Assembly: GCA_964420125.1 (NCBI GenBank)
Contig: CAYQQQ010000020.1
Location: 1 to 64,000 of the forward strand
Direction: 5' to 3'
DNA length: 64,000 nt
From: CAYQQQ01 sp964420125
GTDB lineage: Bacteria; Actinomycetota; Acidimicrobiia; Acidimicrobiales; Microtrichaceae
Shown piece by piece: positions 40,787 through 49,164 of the stretch (the stretch's first letter is position 1; every line of letters begins with the position of its first letter). A model generated the notes under the pieces. The model was not told the origin of the DNA. It did not search any database and saw nothing but the letters and a program-made list of their open reading frames with translations. The translations under genes and the position numbers were made by a program.

Positions 40787-42247
40787 ATGTCCCCCACCCA
40801 CGCGGTGCGCACCACCGGCATCTACTGCCGGCCGGAGTGCTCGGCACGCCCCTCGCCGGCGAACGTCACCGTCTACCCCTCGTCGGCTGCGGCAGAGGCC
40901 GCCGGCTACCGCGCCTGCCTGCGATGCCGCCCCTACCGCGAGGATGCCCCGATGGTCGTGCAGGGGCCGGAGCTGGTGTGCCGGGCGGTGCAGCTCGTGG
41001 TCGACGGCGCGCTCGACGGAGGCACCGAGGACCAGCTGGCCGCTCGTGTCGGCGTGTCGGCGAGGCACCTGCGGCGGCTCTTCGCCCAGCACGTGGGCGC
41101 AACTCCCGACCAGCTCGCACGATCCCGACGTGCCCACTTCGCCCGTCGGCTGCTGGACGACACCGACCTGCCCGTCGGCGAGGTGGCGCTGGCAGCCGGC
41201 TACGGCAGCGCCCGCCAACTCCACCGGGCGACGCGAGAGGTCTTCCGGGCCACCCCGACGGAGCTGCGGTCCCGTCGGCGGCGGACCGACCGCCTCGTCG
41301 CCGACGGAGGGCTCGACCTGCGGGTGCCGGCGGCTGGGCCGCTCGAGTGGCCGGTGCTGACCGGATGGCTGGCCGGACGTGCCGTGCCCGGTGTCGAGGC
41401 CGTGGTCGAGGCCGGGGAGGGCTCGCGCTACCGGCGCACCATCTGCGTCGACGGGGATCCCGGTGTGGTGGAGCTGGGCCCGCTGATCGAGCCGGGCCAA
41501 CTGCTCATGCGGGTGCACCTCCCCCACTGGCACGGCCTCATCCACCTCGTCCAGCGGGCACGGCACCTGATCGGCCTCTCCACGGACCTCGAGGCTGCGC
41601 AGCACCAGCTCGGCGAGGATGCCCTCCTCGCGCCGCTCGTCCGTGCACGGCCGGGTCTGCGACCGGCCGGCTGCTGGGATCCCCTCGAGGTGGGGGTGCG
41701 GGCCGTCGCCGGCCAGCAGATCCGGGTGCGCACCGCCACGGTGGTGATGGGCCGTCTCGCGCACCGCCTCGGCCGTGGCGTCCCCGGCCTGGCACCCATG
41801 GGCCTCGAGGTGCTCTTCCCGGATGCCGCGACCCTCGCCGATGCCGATCTCGACGGCCTGGGGCTCACCGGCGACCGAGTCGCCGCCGTGCGAGCGCTCG
41901 CGGCCGCCGTGGCCGAGGGCCGCGTGGTGCTCGACCGCAGCCTCCCCCTCGACGATCTGCTGGAAGGGCTCCGGGAGATCCCGGGGATCGGGCCATGGAG
42001 CGCCAACTACATCGCCCTGCGCCTGGGCGAGCTGGACGCCTTCCCCGCCGGCGACTCGGGCCTGCGATCCTCGGCGGCACGGCTGCTGGGCACGGACCGG
42101 GTCTCCGAGGCCGAGCTGGCTCGGCTCGCGCAGCGCTGGCGACCGTGGCGGGCGATCGCCGCTGCCCACCTCTGGGCCATGGCCACCGACCCGCCCGAGT
42201 CGCACGGCCTCACCCGGCCGACCGGGATGGTCAGAACGACCGGGTGA
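40787..42247 (+). CDS. Ada-AlkA fusion: methylphosphotriester sensor, AraC HTH and 3-methyladenine DNA glycosylase
   Basis: The 486-aa protein joins an Ada zinc domain (Cys14 and Cys18 in IYCRPEC, Cys44 and Cys47 in ACLRC; Cys14 matches the methyl acceptor of E. coli Ada), an AraC-type HTH (residues 60-165) and an AlkA HhH-GPD glycosylase (LREIPGIGPWSANYIALR, then the catalytic Asp in the PAGDSG segment). It both senses methyl damage to switch on the regulon and excises alkylated bases. The Ada domain starts only 13 residues before its nucleophile, leaving out about 25 residues usual in Ada proteins. The 3' end overlaps the convergent AAA gene by 17 bp. Confidence 0.93.
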   Translation: MSPTHAVRTTGIYCRPECSARPSPANVTVYPSSAAAEAAGYRACLRCRPYREDAPMVVQGPELVCRAVQLVVDGALDGGTEDQLAARVGVSARHLRRLFAQHVGATPDQLARSRRAHFARRLLDDTDLPVGEVALAAGYGSARQLHRATREVFRATPTELRSRRRRTDRLVADGGLDLRVPAAGPLEWPVLTGWLAGRAVPGVEAVVEAGEGSRYRRTICVDGDPGVVELGPLIEPGQLLMRVHLPHWHGLIHLVQRARHLIGLSTDLEAAQHQLGEDALLAPLVRARPGLRPAGCWDPLEVGVRAVAGQQIRVRTATVVMGRLAHRLGRGVPGLAPMGLEVLFPDAATLADADLDGLGLTGDRVAAVRALAAAVAEGRVVLDRSLPLDDLLEGLREIPGIGPWSANYIALRLGELDAFPAGDSGLRSSAARLLGTDRVSEAELARLAQRWRPWRAIAAAHLWAMATDPPESHGLTRPTGMVRTTG

Positions 42248-43574
42248 AGTACAGCGCCATCACCCGGTCGACCATGTCGGGAGTGAGCACCGGCGGTACC
42301 TCGTGGTAGAGGGCGATCGACGAGGCCAGCTTGCACACGACGCCGGGGAGGTAGGCCCGCAGCTCCCCGTCGCCCTTGTGGCGGGCGAAGTGGCGGAGGT
42401 GGTCGACGGCATCCTGGTGGACCTCGATGCGGTGGTGCGCCGACACCCGGCGCAGGATCTCGTCGAAGTCGGCGTCGCTGCACGCACCCACGAAGACCTT
42501 GTTCTGGATCCGGCGGAAGAAGGCGTCGTCGCCGAGCTCCGCCGGTTGCAGGTTGGTCGACAGCACCACCTTCAGGTCGAAGGGGACCTCGAACTTCCTA
42601 CCCATCAGGGTGAGGTAGTCGATGCCCCGGTCGAGCGGCACGATCCACCGGTTCAGCAGCGTCTCGGGCGAGGCGGACTGCCGGCCGAAGTCGTCGATCA
42701 CGAACACCCCGTTGTTGGCCTTCACCTGCAGCGGCGCCAGGTACACCCCCGAGTCGGCTTCCAGCTGAAGGTCGAGCATCCCGGGGTGCAGCTCGCCGCC
42801 GGTGACCACCGCCGGACGGAGGCAGGCGACCCACCGGGGATCCATCCCCGGAGGCTGCTCGGCGATCCGCTCGTGGAGCGTGGGGTCGAACACGGTGATG
42901 ATCTGGCCCTCCACCTCGATGCAGTGGGGGATGAGCACGTAGTCGGCATGGGCGCGCACGATGCGCTCGGCGACGCTGGACTTCCCGGTGCCGGGTGGGC
43001 CGTAGAGGAACATCGCCCCGTCGCTGTGGATCGCCGGGCCGAGCTCGTCGAGCAGGTCCGGGTCGATGACCAGGTCGGCGAAGCTGCGCCGGAGGACCTC
43101 CCGGTTGAGCTGCAGACGGGGGTGCTGGGCGCGCACGACCTCGTGGTAGAGCCCGAGGGACACCGGAACCGGCCCCACGTAGCGGCACTCCGCGGACCGC
43201 TGGGAGATGTGCTGGCGACCCATCTCGGTGGCGCTGACCACGTAGGCCCGACCCTCCATCCCCTGGTACTCGAGGAGGTTCCGGTCGCGCATGGCCTGGA
43301 CCGTGGCGTCCACCACCGACACGTTCACGCGGAGCTTCGCGGCCACGGCGGTGGTGGGAGTGCGGACCTCGGTGGCCACCTGGCGCAGCACGATGTCCTC
43401 GAGCAGCGCCGTGGTGATGCCCAACCCCTCGGGCTGGCCCGGTGGTCGCAACCGGTCCTCGAGCGTGGCGGCCGGGCGCGGCGGGTCGAGCACAGAGGTG
43501 GCGGAGTCGTGCATGTGGTCGGTCGTCCGGATCAGGTCGCGCAGCGACGGGGCTGGTGCTTCGCTTCCGGTCAT
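42231..43574 (-). CDS. AAA-type ATPase with N-terminal winged-helix-like region
   Basis: The 447-aa product has a Walker A motif GPPGTGKS (Lys198), Walker B VFVIDDF and a sensor-1 STN (KVVLSTN). A helical N-terminal region (residues 45-130) reads like a winged helix (AAKLRVNVSVVDATVQAMRDRNLL). I do not recognise a named family; actinomycete genomes carry such ATPases near pilus or secretion genes, but none is here. It is convergent with ada-alkA and divergent, across 71 bp, from the epimerase-like gene. Confidence 0.83.
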   Translation of the reverse strand: MTGSEAPAPSLRDLIRTTDHMHDSATSVLDPPRPAATLEDRLRPPGQPEGLGITTALLEDIVLRQVATEVRTPTTAVAAKLRVNVSVVDATVQAMRDRNLLEYQGMEGRAYVVSATEMGRQHISQRSAECRYVGPVPVSLGLYHEVVRAQHPRLQLNREVLRRSFADLVIDPDLLDELGPAIHSDGAMFLYGPPGTGKSSVAERIVRAHADYVLIPHCIEVEGQIITVFDPTLHERIAEQPPGMDPRWVACLRPAVVTGGELHPGMLDLQLEADSGVYLAPLQVKANNGVFVIDDFGRQSASPETLLNRWIVPLDRGIDYLTLMGRKFEVPFDLKVVLSTNLQPAELGDDAFFRRIQNKVFVGACSDADFDEILRRVSAHHRIEVHQDAVDHLRHFARHKGDGELRAYLPGVVCKLASSIALYHEVPPVLTPDMVDRVMALYFTRSF

Positions 43575-43645
43575 CGGCCGATGGCGGGGATACCTGAAGT
43601 CGGATCGGCGGTCCCGTCGAGGCAGCGGCGCGCCAGACTGGGGCC

Positions 43646-44455
43646 ATGCGCGTGCTCGTCACCGGAGGCGCCGGGTTCCTGGCCGGCGCGTTGGCGCGCG
43701 CCCTGGCCGAAGCCGGCCACTCGGTGCGAAGCCCGACCCATCAGGAGCTGGACGTCACCGACCGGGCCGCCGTGCAGAGCGGTCTGCTCCAGGTGGACGC
43801 CGTGGTCCACACCGCCTACCGGCCGGTGAGCACCGCCGGCGTGCAGGCGGCGTGGCGGGTGAACGTGGCCGGCGCGCGCACCGTCGCCGAGGCGGCATCC
43901 CGACGCGGGATCCGGCTGGTGCACCTCTCCAGCGACGTGGTGTTCCCCGGCGACGGCACGTGGGCCACCGAGGACGACCCGCCCGCCCCGGTGACCGGGT
44001 TCGCCTACGGGGAGCAGAAGGCCGCTGCAGAATCGTCGGTGCGCGCCGAGGCGCCGACGGCCTCGGTGGTGCGGACCTCCCTGCTGTGGGACGACGAGGG
44101 CGGCGGTTCCCTGGCGGCGATGGTGCAGGAGTCGGCCGATCCCGACAGCCGCACCCGCCACTTCCTCGACGAGCTCCGCTGTCCGGTGCACGTCGAGGAC
44201 GTGGCCGGCGGGATCGTCCGGCTCCTCGAGGACGCCGACCCACCTCCGGTGCTGCACCTCGCGGGTGCCGAGGTCGTCGATCGCCACCTCCTCGCGCAGT
44301 CGCTCGCGCCGTCGCTGGGGATCGCCCCCGCCGCGCTGCGCTCCGCTCGAGCCGACTCGCACCCTGGGCCCCGCCCGCGGGATCTGCGGTTGGACTGCCG
44401 CCTCGCCCGGCAGCGCTACCGGTGGTCGCCCCGACCCTTGCCGGCGCCGGGCTGA
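43646..44455 (+). CDS. NAD-dependent epimerase/dTDP-4-dehydrorhamnose-reductase-like protein
   Basis: The 269-aa protein is an extended SDR: GGAGFLAGAL cofactor motif, LDVTD, a Ser in HLSSDVVF and FAYGEQK supplying Tyr and Lys. The order resembles RmlD-type dTDP-4-dehydrorhamnose reductases, but no rml genes are near. It could act on a nucleotide sugar or on another small ketone. The patatin gene follows 55 bp later on the same strand. Confidence 0.87.
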   Translation: MRVLVTGGAGFLAGALARALAEAGHSVRSPTHQELDVTDRAAVQSGLLQVDAVVHTAYRPVSTAGVQAAWRVNVAGARTVAEAASRRGIRLVHLSSDVVFPGDGTWATEDDPPAPVTGFAYGEQKAAAESSVRAEAPTASVVRTSLLWDDEGGGSLAAMVQESADPDSRTRHFLDELRCPVHVEDVAGGIVRLLEDADPPPVLHLAGAEVVDRHLLAQSLAPSLGIAPAALRSARADSHPGPRPRDLRLDCRLARQRYRWSPRPLPAPG

Positions 44456-44510
44456 GCTCGTGCACGGCGTTCGGGACCGGATCCGCTCTCCGAGACGGTA
44501 GGAATGGACC

Positions 44511-45896
44511 GTGCAGGACACCGAGACCACAGCGCTGGTGCTCGCCGGTGGCGGCACCAAGGGTGCCTTCGAGGTCGGCGTGATCGACCACCTCGTCACC
44601 GTCGGCCACCTCGTCCCCCGAGTCATCACCTCGGCCTCGGCGGGATCCGTGCTGGCGCTGGTCCTGGCACAGGCGCGCGGCGCCGAGGAGCTGGCGCACG
44701 CCGTGGAGGAGCTGCGGGGCGACCTGTTGGCCATGGCCCGCACCGATCAGGTCTTCGGCCGCCAACCCTGGCTGGCGGCGTTCGACGGCACGCCCCTCGG
44801 GGCGCAGATCGACAGGCTGCTGACCGTGCAGGCGCGCCCGACCCCACCCGGGGGCAACCAGCTGCCGGCCGCCGAGCCCGACGCACCTCCGGCTCGACAC
44901 CACATGAGCTGGAGGCACCTCACCGGAGCCCTCGAGGAGCTGACCGTCGCCGGCTCGGCCCTCCGGGAGCTGAAGCAGAACGCCACGTCCCTGCTCACCC
45001 TCGACCCCCTCGAGGCCGCACTCCGGGGCCACGCCACCACCGGCATCCGACCGGTCGACCTGGAGCGGGTGGCACGGCCGGGGTTGGAGCTCCGCATGTC
45101 GGTGACCGCACTGGGAGCGGGTCGCACCCACTACGTGGGGGCTGACGGCACCCTGTACGGCCCCGAGGCGGACGTCCCCATCGACGACCGGCGGGCGACC
45201 GATGCGATCGAAGGGGCGATGGCCAGCTCCAGCGTCCCGATGATCTTCCCCGCACGCCGGCTGGGCGAGCACGACGGGGAGGCCTACGTCGACGGTGGCC
45301 TGCTGCAGAACATCCCCGTGGAGGCGGTGGCAGCCCTCGGAGCCATGGACGTGCACACGGTGGTGGCGGTCCCCCTCCAGCCCCCGCCGGCCAAGCTCGA
45401 CTTCCTCTCCGCGAACATGGTGAGGGTGTTCCTGCGCTGCACCGCCGAGATCTCCTTCGACGAGGTGCAGCGACGGAACCTCGAGGCCGCCCTTCCGAAC
45501 GGGGCGCGCCACCACGTCTACGCCCCCACCGTCGATGTGGTGGGCCCCTTCGAGGTGCAGCAGGGCCTGATGCTGCTGGACATGGACTACGGCTGGCTGC
45601 GCGCCCAGGAGGTGGCCGCCGAGCTGGACGAGCACGAGCGCTCCGCGGCGATGACCGCCACCGACTCGCTGGTGGTGGCGCGGGAGCGGGCCTGGTACCT
45701 CGAGGAGCAGTGCCTCGACCTCGGGACGGTCACCGAGGAGGCCGAAGGGCGCCTGGTCGAGCTCAAGCGCACGGTGGCGGCGGCGACCGCCGTGCGCGCC
45801 GGGTTGGGCCTGGAGGCACCGCCCGGCGCATCGAGCTGGGCGCACGCCTACGAGCCGCACGACCGAGAGGTGCCCGCCAGCTTCCCCCAGCTCTGA
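44511..45896 (+). CDS. Patatin-like phospholipase
   Basis: The 461-aa acyl hydrolase has the oxyanion GGGTKGAF motif near residue 13, the nucleophile Ser43 in the sequence TSASAGS (the first Gly of the usual GxSxG is Ser) and the catalytic Asp in VDGGLLQNIP. It lacks a signal peptide. The C-terminal 150 residues form a helical extension of the kind seen in long actinobacterial patatin proteins. It should cleave acyl chains from phospholipids. The GTG start at 44511 begins the fold directly. A small hairpin with CACGGGG and CCCCGTG arms (45952-45971) lies past the stop codon. Confidence 0.9.
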   Translation: MQDTETTALVLAGGGTKGAFEVGVIDHLVTVGHLVPRVITSASAGSVLALVLAQARGAEELAHAVEELRGDLLAMARTDQVFGRQPWLAAFDGTPLGAQIDRLLTVQARPTPPGGNQLPAAEPDAPPARHHMSWRHLTGALEELTVAGSALRELKQNATSLLTLDPLEAALRGHATTGIRPVDLERVARPGLELRMSVTALGAGRTHYVGADGTLYGPEADVPIDDRRATDAIEGAMASSSVPMIFPARRLGEHDGEAYVDGGLLQNIPVEAVAALGAMDVHTVVAVPLQPPPAKLDFLSANMVRVFLRCTAEISFDEVQRRNLEAALPNGARHHVYAPTVDVVGPFEVQQGLMLLDMDYGWLRAQEVAAELDEHERSAAMTATDSLVVARERAWYLEEQCLDLGTVTEEAEGRLVELKRTVAAATAVRAGLGLEAPPGASSWAHAYEPHDREVPASFPQL

Positions 45897-46067
45897 GCTG
45901 CTGGCCCGGCGGGCACCCGGTTCCCTCGGAACACGCCCGCCTCCTCCGCGACACGGGGTCCCTGCCCCGTGGCGTCCGTGAGCCCGGCCGCGACCCTGCC
46001 GGCATCGCACGGCACCTCGAACGACCTGGTTGCAAATCCGCGCATCTCCTCCCACCCTGATCAGGGC

Positions 46068-48401
46068 ATGCCGAACGACGCTCGACCACGCACCGCCGCC
46101 TTCTTCGCCTTCGCCGTGATGGGCGGCCTTCTGCTGGTGATCGGCGTGTGGGTGGCGGCCACCGCCGGTGCCGGGCTGGCGTGGCTGGAGACCGCCGATG
46201 CGCACTACGTGCTCCTCAGCCTGGCGACCCTCGCCGCGACGCTCGTAGCCGTGCACCGGAGCCAGGGCCCGGCGCGCCGCGCGTGGTGGTTGTTGGCGGC
46301 CGCCATCGCCGTCAACGTGGTGGCGGACGTCGCCTACATCGTGGTGGAGGCGCTGGAGGGCACGCCGTGGGTGTCCTTCATCGACGTGCTCTACCTGGCC
46401 GGCTACCCGTTCCTCCTCGCTGCTCTCTGGGTGCTCGCCAGGGCCCGCAGTCGCGCCGAAGGCCCCAAGGCCATGCTCGACGGCCTGGTCCTGGCGCTGA
46501 GCCTCGGGCTCCTCGCCTGGCAGTTCGTGCTGGTGGCCCCGGGAGGGATGGCCGAGGCCGAGGGCCTCCTGGCCCGCGTGGTGCTGGTGGCCTACCCGAT
46601 GTGGGACCTCCTCCTGCTCGGCGGCATCGCCGGCGTGCTGCTGGTCCCCGGCCACCGGAGCAGGTCGCTGTGGTGCCTCACCGCCTTCTTCTTCACCTAC
46701 TTCGCCTCCGACATCGCCTACGCGGTGTTCTCCTACACCAGTGACACCGCACTGCGATGGATCGATGTGGGGTACATGGCCGCCAACTACCTGGTGGGGT
46801 TGGCGGCCCTGAGCCCCGACGCCGGGGAGATCGCCGAGCCGCAGCCGTCGCGCGAGCCCGGCCTCGGGCGCTTCGTGCTCCTCGCCGCCGCGGCGGTCAC
46901 CCCCGGGCTCGCCGCGGCGCTGACCCTGACGGTCAGCGGCGGGGTCAACCCGTGGGTGCTGGTGAGCACCAGCGCGGCCGTCGCGGTGCTGCTGTCGGTG
47001 CGCATCGCCAGCCTCCTGCGCGACGAGCACCGCGCCCGCCACGCGGCGGAGGAGATGCGCGAGGAGCTGCGTCGCCGGGCGTTGGAGGACGACCTGACCG
47101 GCCTGCCCAACCGCCAGGCGCTGTTCGAGGCCATCACGTCGCTTCCCCAGGACCAGGTCCTCAGCCTCCTGCTCGTCGACCTCGACCGCTTCAAGGTGGT
47201 CAACGACACGGCCGGCCACCGCAGCGGCGACGTGGTGCTGCGGGACGCCGCCGCCCGCATCCGCGCCGCGGTGCGGGCGCAGGACCGCGTGCACCGCCTC
47301 GGCGGCGACGAGTTCGTGGTGCTCTGCCCGGGGATCCCCGAGGCCGAGGCCGAGGGCATCGCCCTCCGGATCATCGACGAGCTGGCGGCGGTGTTCCGCG
47401 TGGACGCGATGGAGTGGTTCGTCGGCGCCAGCATCGGCGTCGCCAGCGGTCGCCCCGAAGAGTTCGCCGAGCCGGAGGACCTCGTCGATGCCGGTGACAT
47501 CGCCATGTACGTGGCCAAGCGCGATCCGGTCCGCGCCGTCGCCCGCTTCGACGACTCCATGAAGCGACACCTCCACCAGCAGCACACAGCCGAGCTGAAC
47601 CTCCGTCGCGCCCTCGACGAGGACCGCATCGAACCTGCCTTCCAGCCCATCGTGCGCCTCGACGACCAGTCCATCGCCGGATTCGAGACCCTCGCCCGTT
47701 GGCGACGCAGCGACGGCGAGCTGGTCTCGGCCGCCGAGTTCCTCCCCCTCGCGGAGCAGACGGGCCTGGTGGACGAGATCGATCGCCGGATGCTGGAGCG
47801 CGCCGCCCGGTTCGCGAAGTCGTTCAACGAGCGTCACCTCGACCACGCCCCGGCGTTCGTCACCGTGAACCTGTCGCCGCACCACCTGGCCTCCGACGTG
47901 GCGGCCACGGTGGGGGCCACGGTGGAACGGGTGGGGATGGACCCGACCGATCTCGTCGTCGAGCTCACGGAAGGGGCGTTGGCCATCGATCCCGAGCTGG
48001 CGGTCCGCCGGTTGAGCGCCGTGCGGGACCTCGGGGTGATGCTCGCCATCGACGACTTCGGCACCGGCTACTCGTCGCTGGCGCAGCTCCTGCGGTTCCC
48101 GGTGGACTTCGTCAAGGTGGACCAGTTCTTCGTGAAGACCCTCGGCACCGTGCCGGCACGCCGGAGCGGGGCGGCAGCCGCCCTCCACGTCGCCGACACG
48201 CTCGGGATCAGGGCGATCGCCGAGGGGGTCGAGACCACCTCGCAGGCCGACGTGCTGCGCTCGCTCGGCTACACGTACGCCCAAGGCATGCTGCTGGGCC
48301 CCCCGATGAGCACCTCGGAGGCGGCCCGTCTCGACCCCGTGCCCACCGGGCAGCCGGTGGGCGACGCCCTCGCCGAGGGCTCACGCCTCGCCGAGGAGTG
48401 A
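46068..48401 (+). CDS. Membrane-bound diguanylate cyclase/phosphodiesterase (GGDEF-EAL)
   Basis: The 777-aa protein has nine or so N-terminal membrane helices (residues 10-310), a GGDEF domain with an intact GGDEF motif at residues 412-416 and an EAL domain in which the EAL triplet is ETL (Glu540); the other catalytic residues are in place (VNLSP, ELTEG, DDFGTGYSS, VKVD, AEGVET). It can probably both make and break c-di-GMP. The N-terminal segment may be a sensor of unknown type. ATG 46068 is chosen as the first helix follows at once; a GTG at 45969 would add 33 polar residues. The stop codon lies in one arm of a shared hairpin. Confidence 0.93.
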   Translation: MPNDARPRTAAFFAFAVMGGLLLVIGVWVAATAGAGLAWLETADAHYVLLSLATLAATLVAVHRSQGPARRAWWLLAAAIAVNVVADVAYIVVEALEGTPWVSFIDVLYLAGYPFLLAALWVLARARSRAEGPKAMLDGLVLALSLGLLAWQFVLVAPGGMAEAEGLLARVVLVAYPMWDLLLLGGIAGVLLVPGHRSRSLWCLTAFFFTYFASDIAYAVFSYTSDTALRWIDVGYMAANYLVGLAALSPDAGEIAEPQPSREPGLGRFVLLAAAAVTPGLAAALTLTVSGGVNPWVLVSTSAAVAVLLSVRIASLLRDEHRARHAAEEMREELRRRALEDDLTGLPNRQALFEAITSLPQDQVLSLLLVDLDRFKVVNDTAGHRSGDVVLRDAAARIRAAVRAQDRVHRLGGDEFVVLCPGIPEAEAEGIALRIIDELAAVFRVDAMEWFVGASIGVASGRPEEFAEPEDLVDAGDIAMYVAKRDPVRAVARFDDSMKRHLHQQHTAELNLRRALDEDRIEPAFQPIVRLDDQSIAGFETLARWRRSDGELVSAAEFLPLAEQTGLVDEIDRRMLERAARFAKSFNERHLDHAPAFVTVNLSPHHLASDVAATVGATVERVGMDPTDLVVELTEGALAIDPELAVRRLSAVRDLGVMLAIDDFGTGYSSLAQLLRFPVDFVKVDQFFVKTLGTVPARRSGAAAALHVADTLGIRAIAEGVETTSQADVLRSLGYTYAQGMLLGPPMSTSEAARLDPVPTGQPVGDALAEGSRLAEE

Positions 48402-48414
48402 GCCCTCGGCGAGG
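48368..48414. terminator. Shared hairpin holding the stop codons of two convergent genes
   Basis: Perfect 16-bp arms (CCTCGCCGAGGGCTCA, 48368-48383; TGAGCCCTCGGCGAGG, 48399-48414) with a 15-base loop. The right arm starts with the TGA of the GGDEF-EAL gene and the left arm ends with the TGA (minus strand) of the next gene. The two proteins therefore end alike (LAEGSRLAEE and LAEGSLLGEA). It is a plausible bidirectional terminator. Confidence 0.85.
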
Positions 48415-49004
48415 CGCGCCACCAACGACTCCGCAGCGCAGGTCGCCATCACCGACTCCATCAGCTCGAGCACCGGAAGCTCCACGCACGGCAGCGGAGC
48501 ATCAGCGTCCTGCTGCCCTGGGCTGCGCCCGGGCACCTCGGCCACCACCAACGACACCCGCATCTCGCGATCGGAGAGGATCCCGATGCCGTGCAGCAGG
48601 TCGTCGTGGGGGAACCGGTCGACGGCGTCCACCACCACGTCGCGGCACCGTGGGGGCTCGGTGGTGGTGCCGAACACGTAGCGATGGTGGTCAGGGCCTC
48701 CCAGGTGGAGGATCCCGCTCGGCCAGCAGCGGTGAGGGGCCTTCACCCCCAGTTGGACGGCCGGATCGCCCGCGGCGTCGAGGAACCGCTGCGATCGGCC
48801 CTGGCCATGCAGGTCCATGGCCTGGCGCACCGCGGCGCGGAACCCGCACGGGGGCAGCGTGGTCACCTCTGGCAGCCCGGTGACCTCCCAGCCCAGCTCT
48901 GCCAGCAGGCGGTCCCCGTCCCACAACCGCACCGCCACCTCCGAGAATCGATGGGCGAGCGTCGCCGCCACCCGCATCTCGGCCAGACCCCGTTCGCTCA
49001 GCAC
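48381..49004 (-). CDS. Hypothetical protein under a DtxR-like operator
   Basis: The 207-aa product has no motif that I recognise; it seems globular and cytoplasmic, with a His-containing stretch (ILHLGGPDHHRYVFG) and three Cys in the second half. Support for coding comes from the strong promoter just upstream and the natural amino-acid composition. Its promoter (TTGCAC, 17 bp, TAATAC) holds a DtxR-like palindrome in the spacer, which suggests control by Fe2+ or Mn2+. Its last seven codons overlap the end of the GGDEF-EAL gene on the other strand. Confidence 0.65.
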   Translation of the reverse strand: MLSERGLAEMRVAATLAHRFSEVAVRLWDGDRLLAELGWEVTGLPEVTTLPPCGFRAAVRQAMDLHGQGRSQRFLDAAGDPAVQLGVKAPHRCWPSGILHLGGPDHHRYVFGTTTEPPRCRDVVVDAVDRFPHDDLLHGIGILSDREMRVSLVVAEVPGRSPGQQDADAPLPCVELPVLELMESVMATCAAESLVARLAEGSLLGEA

Positions 49005-49042
49005 GTCCCGACTCCTCCTACTCTCCGCACACCCGTGCGGGA

Positions 49043-49071
49043 GTATTAGGTATACCTAACATAATGTGCAA
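49043..49071 (-). promoter_or_regulatory. Promoter with DtxR/IdeR-like palindrome in its spacer
   Basis: On the minus strand TTGCAC (49071-49066) and TAATAC (49048-49043) are spaced by exactly 17 bp. The spacer and -10 contain TTAGGTATACCTAA (49046-49059), a perfect 14-bp palindrome with half-sites TTAGGT and ACCTAA like those of IdeR/DtxR boxes, though the two halves are closer than in the 19-bp IdeR consensus. Local base composition is strikingly AT-rich. CATAAT (49060-49065) could serve as the -10 for yceI on the other strand. Confidence 0.75.
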
Positions 49072-49164
49072 GGATCGGCAAGGGCCGCGCGGCGTCTGCG
49101 TTCCCAGGAAGTTCACAGGCAACGCACCCCGTGCACCCAGCCGACGCGGCAATACTCCGGGGCC

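Noticed and set aside
45952..45971. CACGGGG...CCCCGTG hairpin before the GGDEF-EAL gene as a c-di-GMP riboswitch
   Set aside because: None of the conserved GEMM-type bases are present; it is at most a weak terminator after the patatin gene.
48591..49049. 152-codon plus-strand frame opposite the DtxR-like-controlled gene
   Set aside because: His/Val/Pro-rich shadow composition; the minus-strand frame has the better composition and a strong promoter.
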